Origin: VBDM01 sp035499735
Lineage (GTDB): Bacteria; Pseudomonadota; Gammaproteobacteria; Burkholderiales; SG8-39
Direction of reading: 5' to 3'
Assembly: GCA_035499735.1 (NCBI GenBank)
Contig: DATJYC010000049.1
Location: 62,001 to 126,000, forward strand
DNA length: 64,000 bases
In this document: in pieces, positions 1 to 8,505 of the stretch
Numbering within the stretch: position 1 is the stretch's first letter
Layout of the letters: each line of letters opens with the position of its first letter
Made by a program: the position numbers and the translations under genes
The notes under the pieces: model-generated
What the model was told of the DNA's origin: nothing
The model's database searches: none
The model's input: only the letters and a program-made list of their open reading frames with translations

Positions 1-378
1 CAAACCCTTGTAGTCATCCTGCTTGAGGCGCGGTGATATCTCCGCGCGCGGCGGGCGGTCGGTGAAAACCTCGCTCCAGTCCGTTTGCGTGACGATCCGC
101 TCCATATCCGCGGGTGTCGTCCCCGCGGCGAAGGATCCACCGACGACCGAACCCATGCTCGTGCCGGTAACGCAGTCGACCGGGACCCGCAGCTCCTCCA
201 GAACCTTCAGGACACCGATGTGCGCGGCGCCGCGCGCGCCTCCGCCCGACAGCGCCAGACCGATCCTGGGGCGCCCCGTTCCAGTCGCGCCCGGGTCGCC
301 CGATGCGGCCTGCGCCAAAGCGACGCCGGAAGCAAGAGCGAGCCCTATCCCCGCAGCGATGACGCACAACCTTGGCAA
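1..378 (-). CDS. Patatin-like phospholipase (RssA-type), 3' end beyond window
   Basis: The visible 126 residues start with a hydrophobic signal-like segment ending near ALAQA, then reach the patatin oxyanion motif GGGARG (residues about 45-50) and the nucleophile elbow GTSMG (72-76, Ser74). These are the hallmarks of serine/aspartate lipid acyl hydrolases of the patatin family; the catalytic Asp lies outside the window. No ATG or GTG is available between the upstream in-frame stop at 412-414 and the motif, so the TTG at 378-376 is the only sensible start and directly precedes the signal peptide. The product is probably periplasmic or surface exposed. It is divergent from the beta-barrel/patatin pair on the plus strand. 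Substrate unknown. Confidence 0.85.
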   Translation of the reverse strand, partial: MPRLCVIAAGIGLALASGVALAQAASGDPGATGTGRPRIGLALSGGGARGAAHIGVLKVLEELRVPVDCVTGTSMGSVVGGSFAAGTTPADMERIVTQTDWSEVFTDRPPRAEISPRLKQDDYKGL

Positions 379-494
379 GGCGGTTGCCCCGGGAAAGTCT
401 TCTGAAACGAATTATGTTGCATCGAGAGCGGGAAGTCAGATTGACGCAGATCAAACATCACACCGACCAAACAGACGAACATCGTGGGGCCAAA

Positions 495-1289
495 ATGAGA
501 ATCCAAGATGCACTTTTCCGCGCGGCAACCCCGGCGTTCGTCCTGGCCGTCCTGGGACCCGTCCCTGCCGCGCAAGCCGCCCCGGACGCGTGGCAGTTCG
601 AGATCACTCCCTACATTTTCGGAGCCGGCCTTCGCGGGACGACCGGCATTGGCCAGGTCAAGGCGGACATCGACTCCAGCTTCGGCGACATCATGAAGCA
701 CTTCGACAGCGGCTTCATGGCCGCCGCGGAGGCGCGCAAGGGCCCGTGGGGCCTTGCCTTCGACGGCGTGTATTTCCGCCTGAAGGACCAGGGCACCCGG
801 TCCTGGGAGGGCCCGGCGGGGATCGGGAGCGCCACGGGCGACCTCGAGGCGACCGTGAGCCAGCTCGTCTACCAGCTGGCCGTCGCTTACCGGGTGCGGG
901 ATGATTCCACCAAGCTCGATGTCTTCGGCGCGGGGCGCTATACCCGCCTCGACACCGACCTCAACCTGACGACCACGACCGGTCCTCTTCTGCCCGGAGG
1001 CACGCGCAGCCTGAGCGGCAGCGCCGACTGGTGGGACCCGGTGATCGGCGCGCGCGTCCTGCTCCCGTTCGCCGAGCACTGGACGTTCATGGGCTACGCC
1101 GACGTCGGCGGCTTCGGCGTCGGCTCGAAGATCACCTACCAGCTCATAGCGGGCGCGAACTGGCAGTTCGCCAAGTCGTTCGCCGCAAAGTTCGGCTATC
1201 GTTACATGTACCAGGACTACGACAAGAACAATTTCCTCTGGGACATGGCTGCGCATGGGGCCTACGTCGGCTTGGGGATCGGGTTCTGA
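495..1289 (+). CDS. Outer-membrane beta-barrel protein, unnamed
   Basis: A 264-residue protein with a signal peptide (about residues 1-28, ending AAQA) followed by alternating amphipathic strands rich in Gly, Tyr and Trp. It ends in a Phe (GLGIGF), the usual C-terminal signature for outer-membrane barrel insertion. The start was set at the ATG just ahead of the signal peptide; an in-frame start at 372 would put a charged, non-signal stretch first. It sits 3 bases ahead of a lipoprotein patatin on the same strand, so the two are probably co-translated. I do not recognise a named family; it resembles small OmpW/OmpA-like 8-10-strand barrels only in general properties. Confidence 0.7.
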   Translation: MRIQDALFRAATPAFVLAVLGPVPAAQAAPDAWQFEITPYIFGAGLRGTTGIGQVKADIDSSFGDIMKHFDSGFMAAAEARKGPWGLAFDGVYFRLKDQGTRSWEGPAGIGSATGDLEATVSQLVYQLAVAYRVRDDSTKLDVFGAGRYTRLDTDLNLTTTTGPLLPGGTRSLSGSADWWDPVIGARVLLPFAEHWTFMGYADVGGFGVGSKITYQLIAGANWQFAKSFAAKFGYRYMYQDYDKNNFLWDMAAHGAYVGLGIGF

Positions 1290-1292
1290 ACG

Positions 1293-2630
1293 ATGACAGC
1301 CCGCTCGATCCTCGCCTCGATCCTCGCCTGCACCGCTGCCGGCTGCGCCCACTGGCCCGCGACGCCCCGCCTTGAGCAGGTCGGAGCGCCCGGCTACCGC
1401 ATAGACGAGTCGCCCCGCCCCGGCCAATCCGACGACATGCTGGTGATTCTCGCCATGTCCGGCGGCGGGACGCGCGCCGCTGCGCTGGGCTACGGAGTGC
1501 TCGAGGAGCTGCGCCGGACGGAAGTGATGGTGAACGGCACAAAGCGTCGTCTCCTCGACGAGGTCGACGTGATCTCGGCCGTATCGGGCGGGACCTTCCC
1601 CGCTACGTACTACGCCCTGCGCGGCGAGAAGACTTTCGACGAGTTCGAGACGAAGGTGCTGTCTCGCAATTTCGAGAGCGAGCTGGTCTGGCGCATTCTG
1701 ACCCCGACCAACTGGTTCCGGCTTCCGTCGGGCACCTTCGGCAAGTCGGATCTTTTCGCCGAGCTCTACGACGAGACGGTGTTCGACCACGCCACTTTCG
1801 CCGACTTGAAGAAGGCAGGCGGACCCTTCGTGATCATCAACGGCACGGACGTCACTTCCGGCGCGCGGTTCAGCTTCACGCAGGACCAGTTCGACGCCAT
1901 CTGCGCCGATCTCATGCAGGTGCCGCTGGCACGCGCGGTCGCGACGTCGACGGCGCTCCCTCCACTGCTCACCCCTGTCACGTTCGAGAACCGCGGAGGG
2001 ACCTGCGGCATGAAGATTCCGACCTGGCAGACTGTGGCCGAGGCCACGGCCCGCGACTCCGAGACGCCGGGACGCGCGCTGCTCCGCGCCCGCGCTCTCC
2101 AGGCCTACGCCAATCCCTCCCGCCCCTATGTCCACGTTTTCGACGGAGGCCTCTCGGAGAATCTCGGGCTCGCCGAGGTGATCAGGGCCTTCGAGATCCT
2201 CAAGGTGGCACCGGACGAGAGCGTTCTGCCCGCGCTCCGCCGGGCCCGCAAGATAGTCGTCATCGCGGTGAACGCGCTGCGCTTTCCCGAAGTCGACTGG
2301 GACAAGCAAGACGCCCCGCCGGACACGGACATCCTGACCGACCAGATGTGGTCGATCCCGGTCGACCGGATCACCCTGGACGGCGTCGAGCAGGTGCGCG
2401 ACAAGCTCGCCGCCTGGGAGGCCGGGAGTCCGGAACGGCGCTCCTACCTCGCGCAAGTGAGTTTCGAGAACCTGAGGGATCCTGCAGAGCGCATGTACTT
2501 CAAGCAGATCAAGACCCGATTGCAGCTGCCCAAGGATCAGGTCGACAGGGTGCGCGAGGTCGCCGGCCGGCTGCTGCGCGAGGCGCCGGCCTTCCAGAGG
2601 CTGCTCACCGATCTGAAATCGGGACGCTGA
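1293..2630 (+). CDS. Patatin-like phospholipase lipoprotein
   Basis: A 445-residue protein beginning with a lipobox (LACTAAGC, predicted acylated Cys near residue 18), so it should be membrane anchored. The patatin domain shows the oxyanion GGGTRA (about residues 57-62), the nucleophile elbow AVSGG (Ser within SAVSGG near residue 100) and a DGG motif (FDGGLSEN, near residue 285) for the catalytic Asp, so the Ser-Asp dyad is complete. Probable activity: phospholipid or acyl-ester hydrolysis in the envelope. Three bases separate it from the beta-barrel gene upstream. It converges with zapD 18 bases downstream. Different in sequence from the patatin at the left edge, so not a recent duplicate. 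Confidence 0.85.
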   Translation: MTARSILASILACTAAGCAHWPATPRLEQVGAPGYRIDESPRPGQSDDMLVILAMSGGGTRAAALGYGVLEELRRTEVMVNGTKRRLLDEVDVISAVSGGTFPATYYALRGEKTFDEFETKVLSRNFESELVWRILTPTNWFRLPSGTFGKSDLFAELYDETVFDHATFADLKKAGGPFVIINGTDVTSGARFSFTQDQFDAICADLMQVPLARAVATSTALPPLLTPVTFENRGGTCGMKIPTWQTVAEATARDSETPGRALLRARALQAYANPSRPYVHVFDGGLSENLGLAEVIRAFEILKVAPDESVLPALRRARKIVVIAVNALRFPEVDWDKQDAPPDTDILTDQMWSIPVDRITLDGVEQVRDKLAAWEAGSPERRSYLAQVSFENLRDPAERMYFKQIKTRLQLPKDQVDRVREVAGRLLREAPAFQRLLTDLKSGR

Positions 2631-2648
2631 GGAGCTCCGCTCCGGACC

Positions 2649-3395
2649 TCACAGATTGCAGAACGTGAGCTCGAACTCGACGTCGGCCTCGCACACCTTT
2701 GTGGCGAAAGTGCCAAAGCGCACGTTGAGCGCGTAGCGATTCGCGCTGATCTCGGGTATGAACGCCGACTCCAGCGGGAGGCGGATGCGCACCATCTGCG
2801 AGGCCTTGCCTCCCAGCATCTGCGAGAAGGCGGCGCGGTGGGCGACATGCTTGACCGGTCTGCCGCCTTCGCGCAGGAGCTTGAGCACAATCGCCGAGGC
2901 TTCCTTGATCGGAAGCATGGGCGCGAACCACGACTGCAGGTCGGCGCTGCGCGTGGCTGCGTCGCGGTTGAGCCAGAAATGATATGAGGGCAGGTCGAAC
3001 TCGCAGGCCCCGCCGGGAATCCCGGTGCGTTGCTTGACGGACATCAGCCACTCGTTCTCGCGGAGATGCTGGCCGATCTTGCCCGTCATGGCGAACAAGG
3101 CGGCGCTGGTGCGCTCGATGTCCGAGATCACCTGCTTGAGCACGTTCTCGGCGATCTGGGGGTTGTTGCGGAAGCCGAGCAGCACCTGCTTCTGGCGCTC
3201 CAGCTCCTGAAGGAGATCCGACTTCAGCTCGGCGCGGGTCGCCACCTCGAGTATCTCGAACAGCGTCAACAGCGCCGCGTGGTGATCGCGTGAATCCTCC
3301 TGCCTGACCAGGAAGTGATTGGCGCGTTCGAACAGGTTCTCGAGCCGCAGCAGGGTGCGGATACGCTCGTTGAGCGGATACTCGTAGGTGATCAC
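2649..3395 (-). CDS. zapD: Cell division protein ZapD
   Basis: A 248-residue protein with the features of the ZapD/YacF (DUF1342) family: an alpha-helical N-terminal half (RIRTLLRLE, FERANHF) and a beta-rich C-terminal half including SADLQSWFAP. ZapD crosslinks FtsZ protofilaments at the Z-ring. Family length is about 250, so it is complete. It is last in the chain pilC-pilD-coaE-zapD, the usual order in betaproteobacteria, 92 bases after coaE. The small zinc protein YacG that often follows is absent here; a lipoprotein patatin converges instead. Confidence 0.93.
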   Translation of the reverse strand: MITYEYPLNERIRTLLRLENLFERANHFLVRQEDSRDHHAALLTLFEILEVATRAELKSDLLQELERQKQVLLGFRNNPQIAENVLKQVISDIERTSAALFAMTGKIGQHLRENEWLMSVKQRTGIPGGACEFDLPSYHFWLNRDAATRSADLQSWFAPMLPIKEASAIVLKLLREGGRPVKHVAHRAAFSQMLGGKASQMVRIRLPLESAFIPEISANRYALNVRFGTFATKVCEADVEFELTFCNL

Positions 3396-3487
3396 GTCAC
3401 ATCCGAGGCTCGAGAGGCAGGGGCTTGATTAGAGTGAGTTTTGGCCGATTCTCCCCGATCCTCCGTGAATTGACAACGTCCCATCCG

Positions 3488-4105
3488 CTATGACGCTGTT
3501 CCGGAGCGGGACAGCGTGAGGTATTTCTCGTGCAGGCGGGCCACCTGTTCCGCGAGCGCGTCCTGCGACCCGCTGTTGTCGATGACGTCGTCGGCGGCCG
3601 CCAGGCGCTGCTCGCGAGTCGCCTGCGAGGACAGGATCGCGCGGACCTCGGCCTCGGCGAGGCCGCTGCGCCGCCTCACGCGCTCGATCTGGCTCGCCTC
3701 GGGGCAGTCGACCACCAGCACCCGCCCGGTGCGCGACCGGTCCACGCCGCCCTCGACCAGCAGCGGAATAACGAGGATCGCGTACGGTCCCGCGCCGCGC
3801 TCGACGCGCCGGGCGCTTTCGGCCCGTATCAGCGGATGCAGTATGGCCTCGAGGCGCTTCCTCGCCCGGGCGTCGCCGAATACGAGCCGGCGCATCGCGG
3901 TTCGATCGAGCGATCCGTCCGCCGCGATCGCGTCGGCTCCGAAGGCCGCGCGTATCGCCGCGATCGCCTCGCCCCCCGGCCGCGTGAGCTCGTGGGCGAT
4001 TTCGTCGGTGTCGACCACTTGCGCGCCGAGCCTCGCGAACAGCGCCGCGACCGCGCTCTTCCCGCTGCCGATGCCGCCCGTGAGGCCCACGGTGTACGGC
4101 TTCAC
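3488..4105 (-). CDS. coaE: Dephospho-CoA kinase
   Basis: A 205-residue P-loop kinase that phosphorylates dephospho-CoA in the last step of coenzyme A synthesis. The Walker A motif GGIGSGKS is at residues 10-17, followed by DTDEIAHEL (substrate Asp) and the LID region VVDCPEASQIERV. The GTG start at 4105-4103 overlaps the pilD stop as GTGA, which fixes the start; the longer open frame to 4921 is only a shadow of pilD. Length matches the family (about 200). Confidence 0.95.
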   Translation of the reverse strand: MKPYTVGLTGGIGSGKSAVAALFARLGAQVVDTDEIAHELTRPGGEAIAAIRAAFGADAIAADGSLDRTAMRRLVFGDARARKRLEAILHPLIRAESARRVERGAGPYAILVIPLLVEGGVDRSRTGRVLVVDCPEASQIERVRRRSGLAEAEVRAILSSQATREQRLAAADDVIDNSGSQDALAEQVARLHEKYLTLSRSGTAS

Positions 4106-4971
4106 ATGAACTGGCTGAGGTACTGCCGCGTGAGCTGGGGGCCCCAGAACAGGGCGACGACGCCCGCGGCGCTCAGGTAGGGGCCGAAGGGCATGGGCAC
4201 GTTGCGGCCGTGCCGCGCGAAGATCATGAGCGCGATTCCGACCGCGGCGCCGATGAACGAGGAGAGGATGATGGTGATGGGCAGCATCTGCCAGCCGCAC
4301 CAGGCACCGACGGCGGCGAGCAGCTTGAAGTCGCCGTAGCCCATGCCTTCCTTCCCCGTGACGAGCTTGAAGAGCCAATACACGCTCCACAGCACGAGGT
4401 ATCCCGCGGCCGCGCCGATGACGGCTGAATGCAGGTCGGTGAATACGCTCCCCGCGTTGAGCAGCAGGCCCAGCCACAGCAGCGGCAGCGTGATCGAATC
4501 GGGGAGGAGCTGGGTGTCGAAATCGATGACGCTCGCCGCGATCATGCACCACAGGAATATCATGGCGCCGAAGGCGGCCGGCGTGACGCCGAAGCGCACC
4601 GCCGACCAGGCTGCCGCCGCGCCCCCGAGCAACTCGACCACCGGGTAGCGCGGGCTGATTCGCGCCTTGCAAGCGGAGCATCGCCCCCGAAGCAGCGCCC
4701 AGGACACGACCGGGATGTTCTCGATCGCCGTGATGCCGTGCCCGCAGGCGGGGCAGGCCGAGCGGGGGACGAAGAGGTTGTACTTCTCCGCGGGCTTGGG
4801 CCGGGGAGCGGGGTTCTCCAGCTCCGCGCATTCCTCCTTCCAGGCGCGCTCCATCATCTTGGGCAGACGGTGGATGACGACGTTGAGGAAGGACCCGACC
4901 ACCAGCCCGACCAGGAAACACACCCAGGGAAACACGGCGGGGTGGGCGACCGCCTTGAGAGTGTCGCTCAT
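4102..4971 (-). CDS. pilD: Type IV prepilin peptidase / N-methyltransferase PilD
   Basis: A 289-residue integral membrane bifunctional enzyme that cleaves type IV prepilin leaders and methylates the new N-terminus. The N-terminal domain (about residues 10-125) carries two zinc-knuckle pairs (CPACGHG and CSAC). The catalytic aspartates of this aspartic peptidase family are visible in VIDFDTQLLPD and in GYGDFKLL. About seven to eight hydrophobic segments are present. It overlaps coaE by four bases and lies 18 bases after pilC. Being the only visible copy nearby it may also process type II secretion pseudopilins. Confidence 0.95.
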   Translation of the reverse strand: MSDTLKAVAHPAVFPWVCFLVGLVVGSFLNVVIHRLPKMMERAWKEECAELENPAPRPKPAEKYNLFVPRSACPACGHGITAIENIPVVSWALLRGRCSACKARISPRYPVVELLGGAAAAWSAVRFGVTPAAFGAMIFLWCMIAASVIDFDTQLLPDSITLPLLWLGLLLNAGSVFTDLHSAVIGAAAGYLVLWSVYWLFKLVTGKEGMGYGDFKLLAAVGAWCGWQMLPITIILSSFIGAAVGIALMIFARHGRNVPMPFGPYLSAAGVVALFWGPQLTRQYLSQFM

Positions 4972-4989
4972 CCGCGCGGGAGCGCGACG

Positions 4990-6219
4990 CTAGACCGCTT
5001 GGCCGATCTTGAATATCGGCAGGTACATAGCGATGACCATGCCGCCGATCACCACACCGAGCACGACCATGATCATCGGCTCCATGAGACTGGAGAGCGC
5101 GTCGACGGCGTCATCGACTTCGGCTTCGAAGAAGTCCGCGACCTTGCTGAGCATCCCGTCGAGGGCGCCCGATTCCTCGCCGATCGACACCATCTGCACG
5201 ACCATGTTCGGAAACACGTTCGCTTCCTGCATCGAGGTCGTGAGGCTGGTGCCGGTGCTCACCTTTCTCTGGATCTCCTTGGTGGCCTGCAGGTACACGT
5301 AGTTGCCGGAGGCGCCGCCGACCGAGTCGAGGGCCTCGACCAGAGGCACGCCCGCGGCGAACATCGTTGACAGCGTACGCGTCCAGCGCGCGATCGTCGA
5401 TTTCCTGATGAGGTCGCCGAATATCGGCACCCTGAGGCTGAGGCGGTCCATGAATACCTGCACCGGCACCGAGCGTTTCCACAGCTCGAGGAACCCCCAG
5501 GTGCCGCCGCCGACAACCGCGAAGATCAGGTACCAGTACTTCACGAAGAAATCGGACACGCCCATCACGAACAGCGTGGGAGCGGGCAGGTCCGCGCCGA
5601 AGTTCGTGAACACCTGCTTGAACGCCGGGATCACGAAGATCATGATCACCGCCGTGATGATGAACGCGACCACGACGATCGCGATCGGGTAGAAAAGCGC
5701 CGATTTGATCTTCGACTTGATGGCGAGGATCTTTTCCTTGTACGTCGCCAGGCGATCGAGCAGCGACTCCAAGATGCCGGCCTGCTCGCCGGCGGCGACG
5801 AGGTTGCAGAACAGCGCGTCGAAGTGCAGCGGGAACTTGCGGAACGCCGCGGCGAGCGACGAGCCGGTCTCGACGTCGGTCTTGATGCTCATCAGCAGCC
5901 GCGCCACTGCCGGGTTGGCGTGCCCCTTACCCACGATGTCGAAGGACTGCAGCAGCGGCACGCCGGCCTTCATCATGGTCGCCATCTGCCGGGTGAACAG
6001 GGTCACGTCCTTGTCGCTGACCTTGCCGCCGCGGCCGATGCGCTGCTTGGCGACCTTGGTGACGATGATGCCCTGGCGGCGCAGCGTGACGTTGACGAGC
6101 GCCGTGCCGCCGGCGCGCATCTGGCCCTTGATGATCCTGCCGGACTTGTCCTTGCCTTCCCAGAGGTAAGTGGCTTCCTTGACCTGAACCTTTGCGGCAG
6201 GGGCTGCTGCGGTGGCCAT
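4990..6219 (-). CDS. pilC: Type IV pilus inner-membrane platform protein PilC
   Basis: A 409-residue T2SSF-family protein with two copies of the GspF/PilC cytoplasmic helical domain (about residues 75-195 and 280-400), each followed by hydrophobic segments, and the family's FTRQMATMMKAGVPL motif in the first repeat. PilC is the platform on which the PilB and PilT motors act during pilus extension and retraction. The preceding gene on this strand is a CorC-like protein instead of the pilB ATPase that normally sits here. The preceding 135 bases (6220-6354) contain a GGAGG about 14 bases before the ATG and no clear promoter. Confidence 0.95.
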   Translation of the reverse strand: MATAAAPAAKVQVKEATYLWEGKDKSGRIIKGQMRAGGTALVNVTLRRQGIIVTKVAKQRIGRGGKVSDKDVTLFTRQMATMMKAGVPLLQSFDIVGKGHANPAVARLLMSIKTDVETGSSLAAAFRKFPLHFDALFCNLVAAGEQAGILESLLDRLATYKEKILAIKSKIKSALFYPIAIVVVAFIITAVIMIFVIPAFKQVFTNFGADLPAPTLFVMGVSDFFVKYWYLIFAVVGGGTWGFLELWKRSVPVQVFMDRLSLRVPIFGDLIRKSTIARWTRTLSTMFAAGVPLVEALDSVGGASGNYVYLQATKEIQRKVSTGTSLTTSMQEANVFPNMVVQMVSIGEESGALDGMLSKVADFFEAEVDDAVDALSSLMEPMIMVVLGVVIGGMVIAMYLPIFKIGQAV

Positions 6220-6354
6220 GCAGACCTCGATCCCTCCGGAGAATCCCGCGATGATGCATGCGGGGCGGTCTTTTGTAAAGTCTCAAGACCCCGTCGCAAC
6301 GCCTTGAAGAAAAGGTGCAATCAGTGCTTCAGCGTGATTATTCCTCGGCGCCGC

Positions 6355-7641
6355 TCACGCCGCCCGGGCAAGCCCGGATGCAGGCGGCCTGAACAGCCGC
6401 ACGGTGCGGATCACCCGGTCCTGAGTCTGGACGATCTCCATCCTCACTTCGCCGATCCTTAAGGCGACCCCCGCGTCGGGGATGTCCCGCAGGTGCTCCA
6501 GAATAAGGCCGTTCAGGGTCTTCGGGCCGTCGAGCGGCAGAGTCAGCCCGAGTTTGCGGTTCAGCTCGCGCAGCACGCTCGAGCCTTCGACCAGGGCGCT
6601 GCCGTCCTTGTCCCAGGCGTAGGTTTCCGACTTCACCGGGGCCGTGGTGGTGAATTCGCCGATGATCTCCTCGATGATGTCCTCGAGCGTGACCAGCCCC
6701 TGGAGCTCGCCGTACTCGTCGACCACCAGCGCGATGCGCTGGCGGTTCTCCTGAAAGTACTGCAGCTGGGCGAATACCGGCGTGCCGGCCGGGACGTAGT
6801 ACGGCTCCATCAGGAGCGCGGCGAGCGCTTCGCGGTCGAGCTCCTCGGAGCGAAGCAGGTGCATGACCTTGCGCAGATGAAGGATGCCCGCGAGGTTGCC
6901 GAGCTCGCCGCGGTAGGCGACCAGCCGCGTGTGGTACGCGGTGGTCATCTGCGCGAGCAGGTTCTCGGCCGGCGCATCGAGGTCGACCGCCTCGATCTGC
7001 GCCCGGGGCGTCATCACGTCCTCGACCGTGATCGCCTCGAGATCGAACAGGTTGACGAGGATGCTCTGGTGCTTCTTCGGCATGAACTGCCCCGATTCGA
7101 GGACCAGCGCGCGCAACTCCTCGATCGACAGCCGCTGCGGCGCGCTCTGCCCGGTCGGGACGCGCAGAATCCACAGGAGGCAGCGCACGAAGAGATTGGC
7201 GATCCACAGCATCCAGGCGAAGCCCTTGACGAGGGGCTTCAGCACATAGCTCGCGGCGAGCGCCGTCTGCTCCGGGTAGCGCGCGCCGATCACCTTGGGC
7301 GTGATCTCGGCGAACACCAGGATGAGGAAGGCCACCACGATGGTCGCTGCGCCCAGGAACACCTTGTCGTGGCCGAACAGGTCGATGGTCATCACGCCGA
7401 CGATCATCGTGATCCCGGCGTTGACCAGGGTGTTGCCCGCGAGCAGGACCGAGAGCAGCTTGTCGGTCTCGCGCAGCAGGTCGGAGGCGATGCGTGCGCC
7501 GCGGTGCCCGGTGCGCTCGAGCGCCCGCAGCCGGTAGCGGTTGACCGCCATCATCCCGGTCTCGGCGATGGAAAAGAACGCCGAGACCAGGAGCAGAAGG
7601 CCTAGCGCCGCCAGGAGCGCGAGGAAGGGGATCTTTTCCAA
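6355..7641 (-). CDS. CorC/HlyC-type transporter (CNNM domain, CBS pair, CorC_HlyC domain)
   Basis: A 428-residue membrane protein: N-terminal DUF21/CNNM transmembrane domain (about residues 1-190, four hydrophobic segments, including the conserved SAFFSIAETGMMAVN region), two CBS motifs (about 205-330, MTPRAQIEAVDLD and LVVDEYGELQGLVTLEDIIEEI), then the C-terminal CorC_HlyC domain (about 345-420). The family (YfjD/YtfL/CorC) is linked to Mg2+/Co2+ efflux or tolerance. The start is a TTG at 7641 just ahead of the first membrane segment, one base from the ccsA-like stop upstream, so translation is probably coupled. Ion specificity cannot be read from sequence. Confidence 0.9.
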   Translation of the reverse strand: MEKIPFLALLAALGLLLLVSAFFSIAETGMMAVNRYRLRALERTGHRGARIASDLLRETDKLLSVLLAGNTLVNAGITMIVGVMTIDLFGHDKVFLGAATIVVAFLILVFAEITPKVIGARYPEQTALAASYVLKPLVKGFAWMLWIANLFVRCLLWILRVPTGQSAPQRLSIEELRALVLESGQFMPKKHQSILVNLFDLEAITVEDVMTPRAQIEAVDLDAPAENLLAQMTTAYHTRLVAYRGELGNLAGILHLRKVMHLLRSEELDREALAALLMEPYYVPAGTPVFAQLQYFQENRQRIALVVDEYGELQGLVTLEDIIEEIIGEFTTTAPVKSETYAWDKDGSALVEGSSVLRELNRKLGLTLPLDGPKTLNGLILEHLRDIPDAGVALRIGEVRMEIVQTQDRVIRTVRLFRPPASGLARAA

Positions 7642-7642
7642 G

Positions 7643-8467
7643 TCAGGCCAGGCCGCGGCGCAGGATGACCTCGAGCACGAAGCGGCTGCCGACGTAGGCG
7701 AGCAGCAGCGCGACGAATCCCGCGAGGGTCCAGCGCAGCGCGATGCGACCGCGCCAGCCGTACAGGGTGCGCCCCGCGAGGAGCGCGGCGAAAATGACCC
7801 ACGAGGCGATTGCGAAGACGGTCTTGTGGTCGAATTTCATCGCGCGGCCGAAGAGCGTCTCGGAGAACACGATCCCGGTGAGGAGCGTGAGGGTGAGGAA
7901 GGCGAAGCCGGCGAATATCACGCGGAACAGCAGCCGTTCCATCACCAGCAGCGGCGGCAGCGCCGCGAGCGGCCCGACCAGTGCGCCGCCGTGCAGGCGC
8001 CGCTCCATCAGCGTCATGAGCAGCGCGTGAAGCGCCGCGATGGTGAACAGTCCGTAGGCGATCATCGCGAGCGCGAGGTGCAGGCGCAGCTCGGTGGTGT
8101 GCTCCGACGCCGAAGGAGCGGAGGCGAGACCGGGAAAGAGCGCGGGCAGCGGCACGCACACCGCCGCGAGCGCGAGCACCGGCGCCTGCATGCCCTCGAG
8201 GCCGAGGAAGCGGCTCTGGATCCAGTAGAGGATCACCGCGAGCCAAAGCATTATCGAGAGCGCCTGCCCGAACCCGAAGCGCAGCTCGGGAGTCCACAGC
8301 ATGTCGTAGACGAGCCAGGTGTGCAGCGCGAGGGGAGCGAGGATCGCGCCGCGCTCCCAGCGCGCGAAAGCGGGAGCGCTGTCGCCGCGCCAGCGCGTAC
8401 GCCAGAAATGGAACGCGAGCGCCGCGTAGAGCAAAAACGCCGCGCCGTAGAGTAGAATCGCCGGCAT
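7643..8467 (-). CDS. Cytochrome c assembly-family inner membrane protein (CcsA/YpjD-like)
   Basis: A 274-residue polytopic protein with about eight hydrophobic segments and the CcmC/CcsA/YpjD fold features: HTTELRLHLALAMIAYG with conserved His residues, and DHKTVFAIASWVIFAALL, which carries the second conserved His pair region. The start was placed at the ATG encoding MPAILLYG, five codons inside the longest frame, because this begins the first membrane helix. It is divergent from ffh with a 38-base gap, an arrangement common in betaproteobacteria. A heme-handling role is the family expectation; the exact role of YpjD proteins is unclear. Confidence 0.87.
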   Translation of the reverse strand: MPAILLYGAAFLLYAALAFHFWRTRWRGDSAPAFARWERGAILAPLALHTWLVYDMLWTPELRFGFGQALSIMLWLAVILYWIQSRFLGLEGMQAPVLALAAVCVPLPALFPGLASAPSASEHTTELRLHLALAMIAYGLFTIAALHALLMTLMERRLHGGALVGPLAALPPLLVMERLLFRVIFAGFAFLTLTLLTGIVFSETLFGRAMKFDHKTVFAIASWVIFAALLAGRTLYGWRGRIALRWTLAGFVALLLAYVGSRFVLEVILRRGLA

Positions 8468-8505
8468 CCTCGAAGTGTACACCGGCGCAGCGCCTCCTCG
8501 TTCCA

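Noticed and set aside
345..2456. 703-codon open frame on the minus strand opposite the barrel and patatin genes
   Set aside because: It is the antisense shadow of high-GC coding sequence: no family motif, low-complexity Arg/Gly/Ala/Pro composition, and two well-supported genes on the other strand. The same applies to many other long frames, such as 26039-27970 minus and 43234-45231 minus.
3463..3500. TTGACA on the plus strand as a promoter between zapD and coaE
   Set aside because: No -10 hexamer at 15-19 bases, and it would only drive antisense RNA into coaE.
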